64,000 bases of DNA from positions 1,612,001 through 1,676,000 of the forward strand of contig CAWFMM010000004.1 in assembly GCA_963817035.1 (NCBI GenBank), read 5' to 3'. This stretch comes from AC-49 sp963817035 (GTDB taxonomy: Bacteria > Actinomycetota > Thermoleophilia > Solirubrobacterales > Solirubrobacteraceae). Below are positions 1 to 7,268 of the stretch, one piece after another; the stretch's first letter is position 1; the number at the start of each line of letters is the position of its first letter. The translations under genes were made by a program, and so were the position numbers. The notes under the pieces were generated by a model. That model was given only the letters and a program-made list of their open reading frames with translations, searched no databases and had not been told where the DNA came from.

Positions 1-1068
1 GCGCGCCCGCGCCTCGTCCAGGCGCGCGGTCAGCTCCTCGAGCGCGACCTCGGCGCCGGTCAGCTCGTCGCGACGCTCGCGACAGCGCTGGGCGTGCTCG
101 AGCACCGCGGCGATCGAGCCACCGTGCTTGCGGGCCAGGCGATCGAACAGCGCCAGGCGCTCCTCCGCCGACTCGAGCTCGCCGGGCTCGGCCGCGAACC
201 CCTCGCCGGCGCGGCGCAGCTCGCCAGCGATGTCCTGGCTCTCGACGAGCGCGGCGTGCATCCGCCGCGCCAGCTCGTCGAGCGCCGGATCGACGCCGCG
301 GACATCATCGAGCGCGCCCACGCCGGCACCGAGCAGCGAGCAGGCGCCGGGGCCATCGTCGGGCTCCAGCGCCAACGCCCCGCGGAACGCAGCGCCGCGC
401 AACGCCTCAACGTGGCGCAGGCGCTCGCGGCGCGCGACCAGCTCCTCGTGCTCACTCGCGCTGGGATCGACCTGCTCGATCTCGTTGAGCTCGAAGTCGA
501 GCAGATCGAGCTCGCGTTCCCGCGCCCCGGCACGCTCGCGCAGCTCATCGAGGCCCGCGCGCAGCGCGCGCAGCTCGCGGTGGGCCTCGGCGCAGGCATC
601 GCGAAGCTCGGACTGGCGCGGCCCGCAGAACGCGTCGAGCAGGTCGAGCTGGGCGCCGGCCAGCGTCAGCTTGCGGTGCTCGTGCTGGCCGTAGAACGCG
701 AGCAGCCCGGTCGCCAGCTCGCGCAGATCGCCGACCGCCGCGGAGCGTCCGTTGACGTACGCGCGCGTGCGGCCGTCGACCCCGACGCGCCGCGCGAGCA
801 CGACGTCGGTCGCGTCGGCCGGCAGTCGCTCGCCGAGCTCCTCGCGCACCGAGTCGTCGAGCTCGAAGACCCCCTCGACGTAGGCCTCGCTCGCCCCCGG
901 GCGCACGATCCCCGGCCTCGCGCGGCCCCCGAGCAGCAGGTCCAGCGCGTGCGCGAGCACGGTCTTGCCGGCGCCGGTCTCGCCGGTCAACACGTTCAGG
1001 CCCGGCGCGAGGCGCAGCTCGGCGCGCTCGATCAGCAGCAGGTTCTCGACTCGCAGTTCGCAAAGCAT
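1..1068 (-). CDS. recN: DNA repair protein RecN (3' end outside window)
   Basis: SMC-like ATPase that acts in recombinational repair of double-strand breaks. The start is the ATG at 1068; 356 codons are visible and the reading frame is still open at base 1, so the C-terminal half (second coiled coil, signature and Walker B) is missing. Residues 29-36 read GETGAGKT, a Walker A loop in the RecN-typical context, followed near residue 125 by YGQHEHRKLTL, matching the family's GQHE element. The rest of the visible part is Arg/Glu/Leu-rich and suits the first coiled-coil arm. It is the last gene of a leftward run after tlyA and nadK, a classic bacterial association. Confidence 0.95.
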   Translation of the reverse strand, partial: MLCELRVENLLLIERAELRLAPGLNVLTGETGAGKTVLAHALDLLLGGRARPGIVRPGASEAYVEGVFELDDSVREELGERLPADATDVVLARRVGVDGRTRAYVNGRSAAVGDLRELATGLLAFYGQHEHRKLTLAGAQLDLLDAFCGPRQSELRDACAEAHRELRALRAGLDELRERAGARERELDLLDFELNEIEQVDPSASEHEELVARRERLRHVEALRGAAFRGALALEPDDGPGACSLLGAGVGALDDVRGVDPALDELARRMHAALVESQDIAGELRRAGEGFAAEPGELESAEERLALFDRLARKHGGSIAAVLEHAQRCRERRDELTGAEVALEELTARLDEARAR

Positions 1069-1120
1069 GGACCGGTGATATATCAGCGCCGGCCGACGGA
1101 ACACACGTTCGTGTGCGTTT

Positions 1121-1972
1121 TTACGCGAGGAGTCCGAACTTCTCGCGCAGGCGGCGGTAGAAACTCGACCCCGGGATCTGGGCGAGGTCGGTCGCCTGGG
1201 GCACGAAGCGCGCGGTGATCGCCTGGCCGGGCTCGATCTCCCCCTCCGGTTGCCCGTCGATCGACACGTCGACGGCGTCATGAGAGCGGTTGTAGATCGT
1301 CAGTCCGTCGCGCGGGGCGACGACGAGCGCGCGTGCGGTGAGCGAGTGCGGCGCGATGAACGAGACGACGAAGCCCTCGACCCCCCACGCCAGCACGGGC
1401 CCACCGTTGGCCAGGTTGTAGCCCGTCGAGCCGGCCGGCGTGGCGACGACAAGCCCGTCGCAGCGCACGCTGCCGACCTCGTGGCCCTCCATCGCGTAGG
1501 CCAGGCGCGCCACGCGGGCGCCGACCTTTCGGTGGATCGACACATCGTTGATCGCCGCCGCGACGCCGCCCGGCAGCTCCAGCGCGAGCGCGGGCAGAGT
1601 CAGCACGTCGAAGTCGCCGGAGAACGCACGGGCGAACGCGCCGTCGATCTCGTCGGGGTCGACCGTGGCAAGGAAGCCGACCTCGCCGAAGTTGACCGCG
1701 AAGATCGGCACCTGGGTCGAGGCGTAGCGGCGCAGCGCACGGAGGATCGTCCCGTCGCCGCCGAGCACGATGCAGATGTCGACGTCATCGGAGACCTCGA
1801 CGCCGCACTCAACGCAGTCGCCGGCGCTGAGCCCGTGCTTCAGCGACTCCTCGGAGTCGAAGCGCAGCACGACGCCCGCTTGAGCCGCGGCGGAGATCAG
1901 CGCCGCCAGCGCCGCCGCGGTCTGCTGCGGCCGGGCGTGGGTCATGACCGTGGCGCGGCGCGGCGGATTCAC
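1121..1972 (-). CDS. nadK: NAD kinase
   Basis: Phosphorylates NAD to NADP using ATP or polyphosphate; cytosolic. The 283-residue product has the diacylglycerol-kinase-type GGDGT motif (residues 71-75), NFGEVGFLA just after it, and the conserved TPAGSTGYNLA segment near 178-188. Length is normal for the family. The ATG at 1972 overlaps the tlyA stop codon by four bases (ATGA); an in-frame ATG at 1945 is an alternative that removes nine residues before the conserved fold. Translationally coupled to tlyA and followed 52 bp later by recN. Confidence 0.95.
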   Translation of the reverse strand: MNPPRRATVMTHARPQQTAAALAALISAAAQAGVVLRFDSEESLKHGLSAGDCVECGVEVSDDVDICIVLGGDGTILRALRRYASTQVPIFAVNFGEVGFLATVDPDEIDGAFARAFSGDFDVLTLPALALELPGGVAAAINDVSIHRKVGARVARLAYAMEGHEVGSVRCDGLVVATPAGSTGYNLANGGPVLAWGVEGFVVSFIAPHSLTARALVVAPRDGLTIYNRSHDAVDVSIDGQPEGEIEPGQAITARFVPQATDLAQIPGSSFYRRLREKFGLLA

Positions 1973-2766
1973 GGCTCGATCACGCGCGCCGCAGACTCAA
2001 GGTGGTCGATGGCGCCCGCGCGTCCGGCCTCGGCGAGCCAGACGAACGTCTCGAGGTTGCCCTTCGGCCCTGCGAGGCCCGAGGAGGCGAAGCCGAGCAC
2101 CGCAAAGCCGAGGCTACGTGCAGCCGAGGCGACGCCGACGAGCGCGCCGCGGCGGGCCTCGGGATCGCGGACGACGCCACCCTTGCCGATGCGGTCGCGG
2201 CCGACCTCGAACTGCGGCTTGATCATCGCCAGCGCGTCGAAGCGCGGTGCCGCGCAGGCCAGGACGGCGGGCAGCACCTTCGTCAGCGAGATGAACGACA
2301 CGTCACCCACGATCAGGTCGGGTGCGTAGGGCAGCTCGTCGGCACGCAGAGCGCGCGCGTTGCAACGCTCCAAGACCGTTACCCGGGCGTCGTTGCGCAG
2401 GCGCCAGTCGAGCTCGCCGTAGGCCACGTCGACGGCCACGACGTGCTCGGCGCCGTCCTGGAGCAGACAGTCGGTGAAGCCGCCGGTTGAGGCGCCGACG
2501 TCGAGGCATGAGCGCCCGGCGGGCTGGACCCCGGTCGCCTCCAGCGCGTTGGCGAGCTTGATCCCGCCGCGCGAGACGAAGCGCGGCGCCTCGTCGACGC
2601 TCAGCGTGACACCGGGGTCGACGAGCATCCCGGGCTTGGCCGCGCGCTCACCGACCGTGCCGAGCCGCACGACGCCCGCCATCACCGAGGCGGCTGCCCG
2701 CGATCGCGAGGAGAACAGGCCACGCTGGGCCAGCAGGGTGTCGAGGCGAACCTTCTCTGCGGCCAT
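1969..2766 (-). CDS. tlyA: TlyA family rRNA 2'-O-methyltransferase / hemolysin A family
   Basis: Predicted SAM-dependent methyltransferase that modifies ribosomal RNA riboses; in mycobacteria TlyA targets both subunits and affects capreomycin sensitivity. An N-terminal S4 RNA-binding domain (about residues 5-60) precedes an FtsJ/RrmJ-like Rossmann fold with the SAM motif LDVGASTGGFTD at 88-99, followed by VVAVDVAYGELDW. The 265-residue length is typical. It heads the tlyA-nadK-recN set; the stop overlaps the nadK start. The older hemolysin label is historical, and rRNA methylation is the better-supported role for the family. Confidence 0.93.
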   Translation of the reverse strand: MAAEKVRLDTLLAQRGLFSSRSRAAASVMAGVVRLGTVGERAAKPGMLVDPGVTLSVDEAPRFVSRGGIKLANALEATGVQPAGRSCLDVGASTGGFTDCLLQDGAEHVVAVDVAYGELDWRLRNDARVTVLERCNARALRADELPYAPDLIVGDVSFISLTKVLPAVLACAAPRFDALAMIKPQFEVGRDRIGKGGVVRDPEARRGALVGVASAARSLGFAVLGFASSGLAGPKGNLETFVWLAEAGRAGAIDHLESAARVIEP

Positions 2767-2844
2767 GGTGATCCCGGAACCGTACCGCCCTGCGAGCCCT
2801 GATCAGTTGCGGGTCAGAGGGCCCGTGCGGCGGGATTTGTGCCG

Positions 2845-2994
2845 TCAGGAGTGAAAAGTGTGATCCACGTCACACCGCAGTGCGGCGTGACAGGCAATCA
2901 TGCCGACAGCAGATGAGGACGCGGGAAGGCACGACCCGGCCGACCCGCAGCAGTTCGACTCATCTGTGCATAGAGCATCACGTTGGACCCACAT
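2845..2994 (-). CDS. Possible small Cys-rich protein (49 aa)
   Basis: A leftward reading frame of 49 codons starting at the ATG at 2994. Seven bases upstream is GGGGGAGGAGAG, one of the best ribosome-binding sites in the window, which is the main reason to list it. The product contains six cysteines (for example CTDESNCCGSAGSC) and no hydrophobic segment. No family is recognised. It ends 78 bp before tlyA and contains the 2858-2875 palindrome. It could also be an untranslated leader that happens to carry a purine-rich run. Confidence 0.3.
   Translation of the reverse strand: MWVQRDALCTDESNCCGSAGSCLPASSSAVGMIACHAALRCDVDHTFHS
2858..2875. promoter_or_regulatory. CRP/FNR-type palindrome upstream of tlyA
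   Basis: GTGTGATCCACGTCACAC is a perfect 6-bp inverted repeat with a 6-bp spacer and contains TGTGA-N6-TCACA, the Crp/FNR-superfamily consensus spacing. It sits 92 bp upstream of the tlyA ATG. Whether a Crp-type regulator binds it is inference; it also lies inside a possible small reading frame. Confidence 0.35.
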
Positions 2995-3073
2995 AGCAGT
3001 ACTCTCCTCCCCCGGATTCGGCCCGCTCCCAAAGGCGGGTCGTTTCCATTAAGCGATCAGGAGTGATCCGCGA

Positions 3074-5023
3074 TCAGGGCTGGAACGCGAGGTCCGAGGC
3101 CAGCAGCGCCGCCTCGACGCGCTGGGCGATCGCCTTGCCCGTGTAGCCGACCTCGGTGTGCAGCAGCGCCGGCTTGCCGTGCGTGACGTAGCGATCGGGC
3201 AGCCCGATCCGCAGGATCCGCGGGATCGCGGCGCCGGCCTCGTTGAGCTCCTCCCAGACCGCGGAGCCGAAGCCGCCGGCCAGGACGCCCTCCTCGACGG
3301 TGACGAGCAGCGGGTGCTCGGCGGCGAGCTCGGTCAGCAGCGGGCGATCCAGTGGCTTGGCGAAGCGCGCGTCGGCGACCGTCGCCTCGATTCCCTGCTC
3401 GGCCAGCAGCTCGGCCGCCTCGAGCGCCTTGGCCACGCCTGAGCCGTAGCCGACCAGCGCGACGCGATCGCCGGTGCGCAGGATCTCGCCGGTGCCGATC
3501 GCGATCTCGCGCGGCGCGCCGAGCTCGACGCCGACGCCCTCCCCGCGCGGGTAGCGCAGCGCGAACGGGCCGTCGTCGTAGCGCAGCGCGGTATGCAGCA
3601 GGTCGCGCAAAAGCGACTCGTCGCGCGGCGCGGCCAGGATCAGGTGGGGCAGGCAGCGCAGGTAGGCGATGTCGAAGACGCCGTGGTGGGTCGGGCCGTC
3701 ATCGCCGACGAGTCCGGCGCGGTCCATGGCGAAGACGACGTTGAGCTGCTGCAGGCAGACGTCGTGAACGATCTGGTCATACGCGCGCTGGAGGAAGGTC
3801 GAGTAGATCGCGACGACCGGCTTGGCCCCTTCGAGTGCAAGGCCGGCGGCGAACAGGACGGCCTGCTGCTCGGCGATGCCGACGTCGAAGTAGTGCTCGG
3901 GCTCGGCCTTCTGGAGGATGTTCAGGCCGGTGCCGGAGTTCATCGCCGCGGTGATCCCGACGATCCGGCGGTCGCGGCGGACCTCCTCCACCAGCGCCTC
4001 GCCGAACACCGTCGTGTACTGCGGCGGGGTGCCGTGGGCGATGGCGACCGATTTCGTCGGCAGGCCATCGACGATCGACTTCGGCTTGGCGGCATGCCAC
4101 TGCTCCATGCCCTCCAGGCCTCCGTCCTCGGCCGGGGCAAAGCCCTTGCCCTTGACCGTCGAGACGTGGACGACGACCGGCCGCTGGGCGGCGAGCGCGT
4201 AGCGCAGCGCGCGACGCAGCGCGCGCACGTCGTGGCCGTCGACGACGCCGACGTAGGCCCAGTCGAGCTCCTCCCAGAACAGCCCGGGCGCCCAGAACGC
4301 CTTGATCGACTCCTTGAGCTGCGGGCCGATGCGCTCGATCGCGGCGCCGATGCCGGCAGGGAGCTCGGTCAGCTTCTGCTCGGCGTGGTCGCGCTTGTGC
4401 CACCACTTCGGGTTCAGGCGCATGCGCATGAAGTAGCGCGACAGGGCGCCGACATTGGGCGCGATCGACATGCCGTTGTCGTTGAGGACGACGACCATCG
4501 GCGTGCCGAGGCCGCCGGCCTGGTGGATCGCCTCGAACGCGACGCCGCCCGTCATCGCGCCGTCGCCGATCACCGCGACGACGTTTCCGGCGTCCTCGTC
4601 GCCGCGCAGGCGCATCGCCTCCTTGAGGCCCACGGCGTAGCCGATCGAGGTCGACGCATGGCCCGCCCCCATGATGTCGTGCTCGGACTCGGCGATCGAA
4701 CAGAACGGCGCCAGTCCCTCGTACTGGCGGATCGTCGCGAGCTGGTCGCGGCGGCCGGTCAGGACCTTGTGCGGGTAGGCCTGATGGCCGACGTCCCACA
4801 GGAGCTTGTCGCGCGGGGAGTCCAGCAGCGAGTGCAGCGCGACGGCGAGTTCGCAGGTGCCGAGGTTGGCGCCGAAGTGGCCGCCGATCGTCCCGACCGT
4901 GTCGATGATGTGCTCGCGAATCTCCTGCGCGATCTGGATGAGCTCGTCGTCGCTGCGCCCGTGCAGATCCTGCGGGCGGTCGATGGAATCGATCAGGCGG
5001 GGGCTCGTTCGGGGGCTGCTCAT
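3074..5023 (-). CDS. dxs: 1-deoxy-D-xylulose-5-phosphate synthase
   Basis: Thiamine-diphosphate enzyme joining pyruvate and glyceraldehyde 3-phosphate, the entry step of the MEP isoprenoid pathway. The 649-residue protein has the TPP motif GDGAMTGG (153-160) with LNDNGMSI downstream, the early DVGHQAYPHK segment, a VVDGHD element, and the central transketolase domain with MDRAGLVGDDGPTHHG. The ATG at 5023 overlaps the ispA stop (ATGA), coupling precursor synthesis to prenyl chain assembly. Length is normal. Confidence 0.97.
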   Translation of the reverse strand: MSSPRTSPRLIDSIDRPQDLHGRSDDELIQIAQEIREHIIDTVGTIGGHFGANLGTCELAVALHSLLDSPRDKLLWDVGHQAYPHKVLTGRRDQLATIRQYEGLAPFCSIAESEHDIMGAGHASTSIGYAVGLKEAMRLRGDEDAGNVVAVIGDGAMTGGVAFEAIHQAGGLGTPMVVVLNDNGMSIAPNVGALSRYFMRMRLNPKWWHKRDHAEQKLTELPAGIGAAIERIGPQLKESIKAFWAPGLFWEELDWAYVGVVDGHDVRALRRALRYALAAQRPVVVHVSTVKGKGFAPAEDGGLEGMEQWHAAKPKSIVDGLPTKSVAIAHGTPPQYTTVFGEALVEEVRRDRRIVGITAAMNSGTGLNILQKAEPEHYFDVGIAEQQAVLFAAGLALEGAKPVVAIYSTFLQRAYDQIVHDVCLQQLNVVFAMDRAGLVGDDGPTHHGVFDIAYLRCLPHLILAAPRDESLLRDLLHTALRYDDGPFALRYPRGEGVGVELGAPREIAIGTGEILRTGDRVALVGYGSGVAKALEAAELLAEQGIEATVADARFAKPLDRPLLTELAAEHPLLVTVEEGVLAGGFGSAVWEELNEAGAAIPRILRIGLPDRYVTHGKPALLHTEVGYTGKAIAQRVEAALLASDLAFQP

Positions 5024-5904
5024 GCGGTGCGGGTGAGGATGAAGTCGGTGATCTGGTGCAACTCGGTGGAGGCGGTGGGCGCCACCTGGGTCAGCGCGGC
5101 GAGCGCCTTGGCGTGGCTTTCGGCGGCCAGCTCACGTGCGCCGTCCAGGCCGAACTCGGTGACATATGTGCGCTTGCCATGACGCTCGTCGCTGCCCTGA
5201 GGCTTGCCGAGGTCCGCTTCGGTCCCGGTCACGTCGAGGATGTCGTCGACGATCTGGAACAGCACACCCAGCTCGGCCGCAAAACGGCGAAACAGCATTG
5301 TAGGTTCTTCCGGCGTGTCCAAGAGGAGCAAGACGCACTCGACCGCTGCTCCGATCAGGCGCCCCGTCTTGAGTTCGTGGACCGTGCGCAGCTCGCCGAG
5401 CGCGGCGACGTCGAGATACTGGCCGCCGACCATGCCGTTGACGCCGGTCGCGCCCGACAGCTCGGCGGCGGCCGCGAGCACGTGGCGCGGCTCGCCCCAC
5501 TGGGCGGTCAGCAGGTGATGAAACGCCTCGGCGTAGAGCGCGTCGCCGGCCAGGATCGCGACGTCCTCGCCGAACTTGACGTGGCACGTCGGACGCCCGC
5601 GGCGCAGCTCGTCGTCGTCCATCGCCGGCAGGTCGTCATGGATCAGCGAGTAGGTGTGGATCAGCTCGATCGCCGACGCGAGCGGCAGGACCGTGGCGGG
5701 TGGCACGCCGTTGGCGCCGGCGGTGGCCAGCGCGAGGACGGGCCGGATGCGCTTGCCGCCGGCGAGCAGCGAGTAGCGCATCGCCTCGACCAGGCCCGCG
5801 GTCGGCGGGTCGCCAGCGTCGGCCTCGGCGGTGAAACGCAGCTCCTTCAGGTAGGCCTCGACCTGCGCCTGAAGCGCGTCGGGATATCCGGGCGCCGCGC
5901 TCAG
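5020..5904 (-). CDS. ispA: Polyprenyl diphosphate synthase (farnesyl/geranylgeranyl type), probable CTG start
   Basis: Head-to-tail prenyltransferase that condenses dimethylallyl/allyl diphosphates with isopentenyl diphosphate. Both aspartate-rich motifs are present: DDLPAMDD at about 90-97 (long-insert form) and DDILD at about 220-224, plus LLAGGKRIRPVL before them and GSDERHGK after. The first ATG (5781) falls inside the conserved core, so translation must begin earlier, yet no ATG, GTG or TTG exists in frame upstream. A CTG at 5902-5904 overlaps the xseB stop as CTGA, in the same four-base geometry used by every other junction of this operon, and gives a 294-residue protein of normal length. 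Product chain length cannot be told from sequence alone. Confidence 0.88.
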   Translation of the reverse strand: MSAAPGYPDALQAQVEAYLKELRFTAEADAGDPPTAGLVEAMRYSLLAGGKRIRPVLALATAGANGVPPATVLPLASAIELIHTYSLIHDDLPAMDDDELRRGRPTCHVKFGEDVAILAGDALYAEAFHHLLTAQWGEPRHVLAAAAELSGATGVNGMVGGQYLDVAALGELRTVHELKTGRLIGAAVECVLLLLDTPEEPTMLFRRFAAELGVLFQIVDDILDVTGTEADLGKPQGSDERHGKRTYVTEFGLDGARELAAESHAKALAALTQVAPTASTELHQITDFILTRTA

Positions 5905-6116
5905 AGCAGCGAGTCCTGCCCCGGCGGCGGCGCGAGCGACTCGGCCGCCGCGGCACGCGCCTGGCGCTCGAGCTCGGCCGAGGCCTCGCCGGCCAGCGCC
6001 GCGCAGTCCTCGACCAGTCCGGCGGCGGCGTCCTGGGACAGGTCGCCGCTTCGCAGTTGCTCGGCCGCCCGTTCGAGGCGGTTGACGAGATCGTCGAGGG
6101 CGCGGTGATCGCTCAT
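5901..6116 (-). CDS. xseB: Exodeoxyribonuclease VII small subunit
   Basis: 71-residue acidic helical protein fitting the ExoVII small subunit, which assembles with XseA to degrade single-stranded DNA. It has the expected LDDLVNRLERAAEQLRSGD opening and a central segment VEDCAALAGEASAELE. It overlaps nusB by four bases at its start and ispA at its stop. The large subunit gene xseA, often immediately upstream, is not in this window; nusB occupies its place. Confidence 0.85.
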   Translation of the reverse strand: MSDHRALDDLVNRLERAAEQLRSGDLSQDAAAGLVEDCAALAGEASAELERQARAAAAESLAPPPGQDSLL

Positions 6117-6523
6117 TGGCGCGAAGTCTCGCGCAACTCGCGCAGCGCGGCGGCGAGGATGCCGTTGACGAAGCCCGGAGCCTGGGCGCCGCAGTAGGTC
6201 TTGGCCGTCTCGATCGCCTCGTCGATCGCGCCCTCAGGCGGGATCGGCGTGTCGCCGGGAGCGACGTCGGGATAGAGGATCTCGACCAGTGCGATGCGCA
6301 TGATCGCCTTCTCGAGCGGGGCGATACGGTCGATCGTCCAGCCGGTCGCGTGGCGGCCGATGACCTCGTCGAGCTCGACCTCGTAGTCCTGAGCGGCGTA
6401 GGCCAGCGCGCGGGTCAGAACCGAGGCGTCGGGCTCGAAGATGTCGTCGAGCTCGATACCGCGCTGAGCGTGCTGGTAGAGCGCGAAGACGGCGGCGCGG
6501 CGCTGGTCCGAGCGGCGACTCAC
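6113..6523 (-). CDS. nusB: Transcription antitermination factor NusB
   Basis: RNA-binding factor that works with NusE/S10 on rRNA boxA antitermination. Chosen start is GTG at 6523, which overlaps the efp stop (GTGA) and opens SRRSDQRRAAVFALYQHAQRG, matching the NusB N-terminus; the reading frame continues further upstream but only inside efp. The 136-residue product ends with the family's PGFVNGILAAALRELRE helix. Context between efp and xseB is standard. Confidence 0.92.
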   Translation of the reverse strand: MSRRSDQRRAAVFALYQHAQRGIELDDIFEPDASVLTRALAYAAQDYEVELDEVIGRHATGWTIDRIAPLEKAIMRIALVEILYPDVAPGDTPIPPEGAIDEAIETAKTYCGAQAPGFVNGILAAALRELRETSRQ

Positions 6524-7080
6524 GCTCGGGACATGTACTCGCCCGAGCGCGTGTCGATCTTCACGCGATCGCCGATGTTGACGAACAGCGGCACGTTGAT
6601 GCGCGCGCCGGTCTCGACCGTCGCCGGCTTCGTGCCGCCGCCCGACGCAGTGTCGCCGCGCACGCCGGGCTCGGTCTCGGTGATCTCGAGCTCGACCGAG
6701 GACGAGATCTGCAGGTCCGCGGGCTGGTCGTCGATGAACAGCACGTCGACCTCCTCGCTCGGCTTGGTCCACTGCAACGTCTCGGCCAGCGCGGTCTCGG
6801 GGATCGCCATCTGCTCGTAGGACTGGGTGTCCATGAAGTGCGCGTCGGTTCCGTCGGCGTAGAGGAACTGCATCTTGCGCGCCTCGGTGCGCACCGAGCG
6901 GAACTTCTCGCCGGCGCGGAACGTCCGGTCGATGACGTTGCCGTCGGAGGCTCGGCGCAGCTTGGTGCGCACGAACGCGCCGCCCTTGCCGGGCTTGACG
7001 TGCTGGAACTCGACGATCTTGAAGATCGTGCCTTCGACGTCGATGTGGTTTCCGGCTTTGAATTGGTTGGTAGAGATCAA
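6520..7080 (-). CDS. efp: Elongation factor P (TTG start)
   Basis: Translation factor that rescues ribosomes stalled on polyproline. The KOW-like N-terminal domain carries HVKPGKGGAF with the tip lysine at the position that is modified in some bacteria; the C-terminal OB domain ends DTRSGEYMSRA, the EF-P signature. An open frame runs to 7206, but homology begins at LISTNQFKAGNHID, so TTG at 7080 is chosen and gives the usual 186 residues. No EpmA/EarP-type modification gene is visible nearby. It heads the leftward efp-nusB-xseB-ispA-dxs operon. Confidence 0.93.
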   Translation of the reverse strand: MISTNQFKAGNHIDVEGTIFKIVEFQHVKPGKGGAFVRTKLRRASDGNVIDRTFRAGEKFRSVRTEARKMQFLYADGTDAHFMDTQSYEQMAIPETALAETLQWTKPSEEVDVLFIDDQPADLQISSSVELEITETEPGVRGDTASGGGTKPATVETGARINVPLFVNIGDRVKIDTRSGEYMSRA

Positions 7081-7268
7081 GGTAGCCAGAGGGTAGTGGG
7101 CGAGTTCAGGCGGCGACGTGCCCCGCGTCGGTGTGCGGCTCGGGGACCGCCTTCCCGCTCTCGCGGGGATGCCAGCGTACCGTGGCCGAAACCGTGTCGG
7201 ACGCACTTGCCCGCGACGGGAACGGCGCGCGGGTTCAAGCGCGGCGGCGACGGGCCGATTGCTCGGGT

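Larger units (their letters stand above)
2767..3073. other. 307-bp spacer between dxs and tlyA
   Basis: This is the only long non-coding interval in the first 12 kb. It lies downstream of dxs and upstream of tlyA, both leftward. It holds a GTGTGA-N6-TCACAC palindrome at 2858-2875, a possible 49-codon reading frame with a strong Shine-Dalgarno (2845-2994), and a weak GC hairpin (CCCGC/GCGGG around 3022-3043) that could end dxs transcription. No tRNA or known riboswitch fold was recognised. Confidence 0.6.

Noticed and set aside
3020..3045. Rho-independent terminator after dxs
   Set aside because: The stem is only five GC pairs with an eight-base loop and no U tract, too weak to list as a feature.
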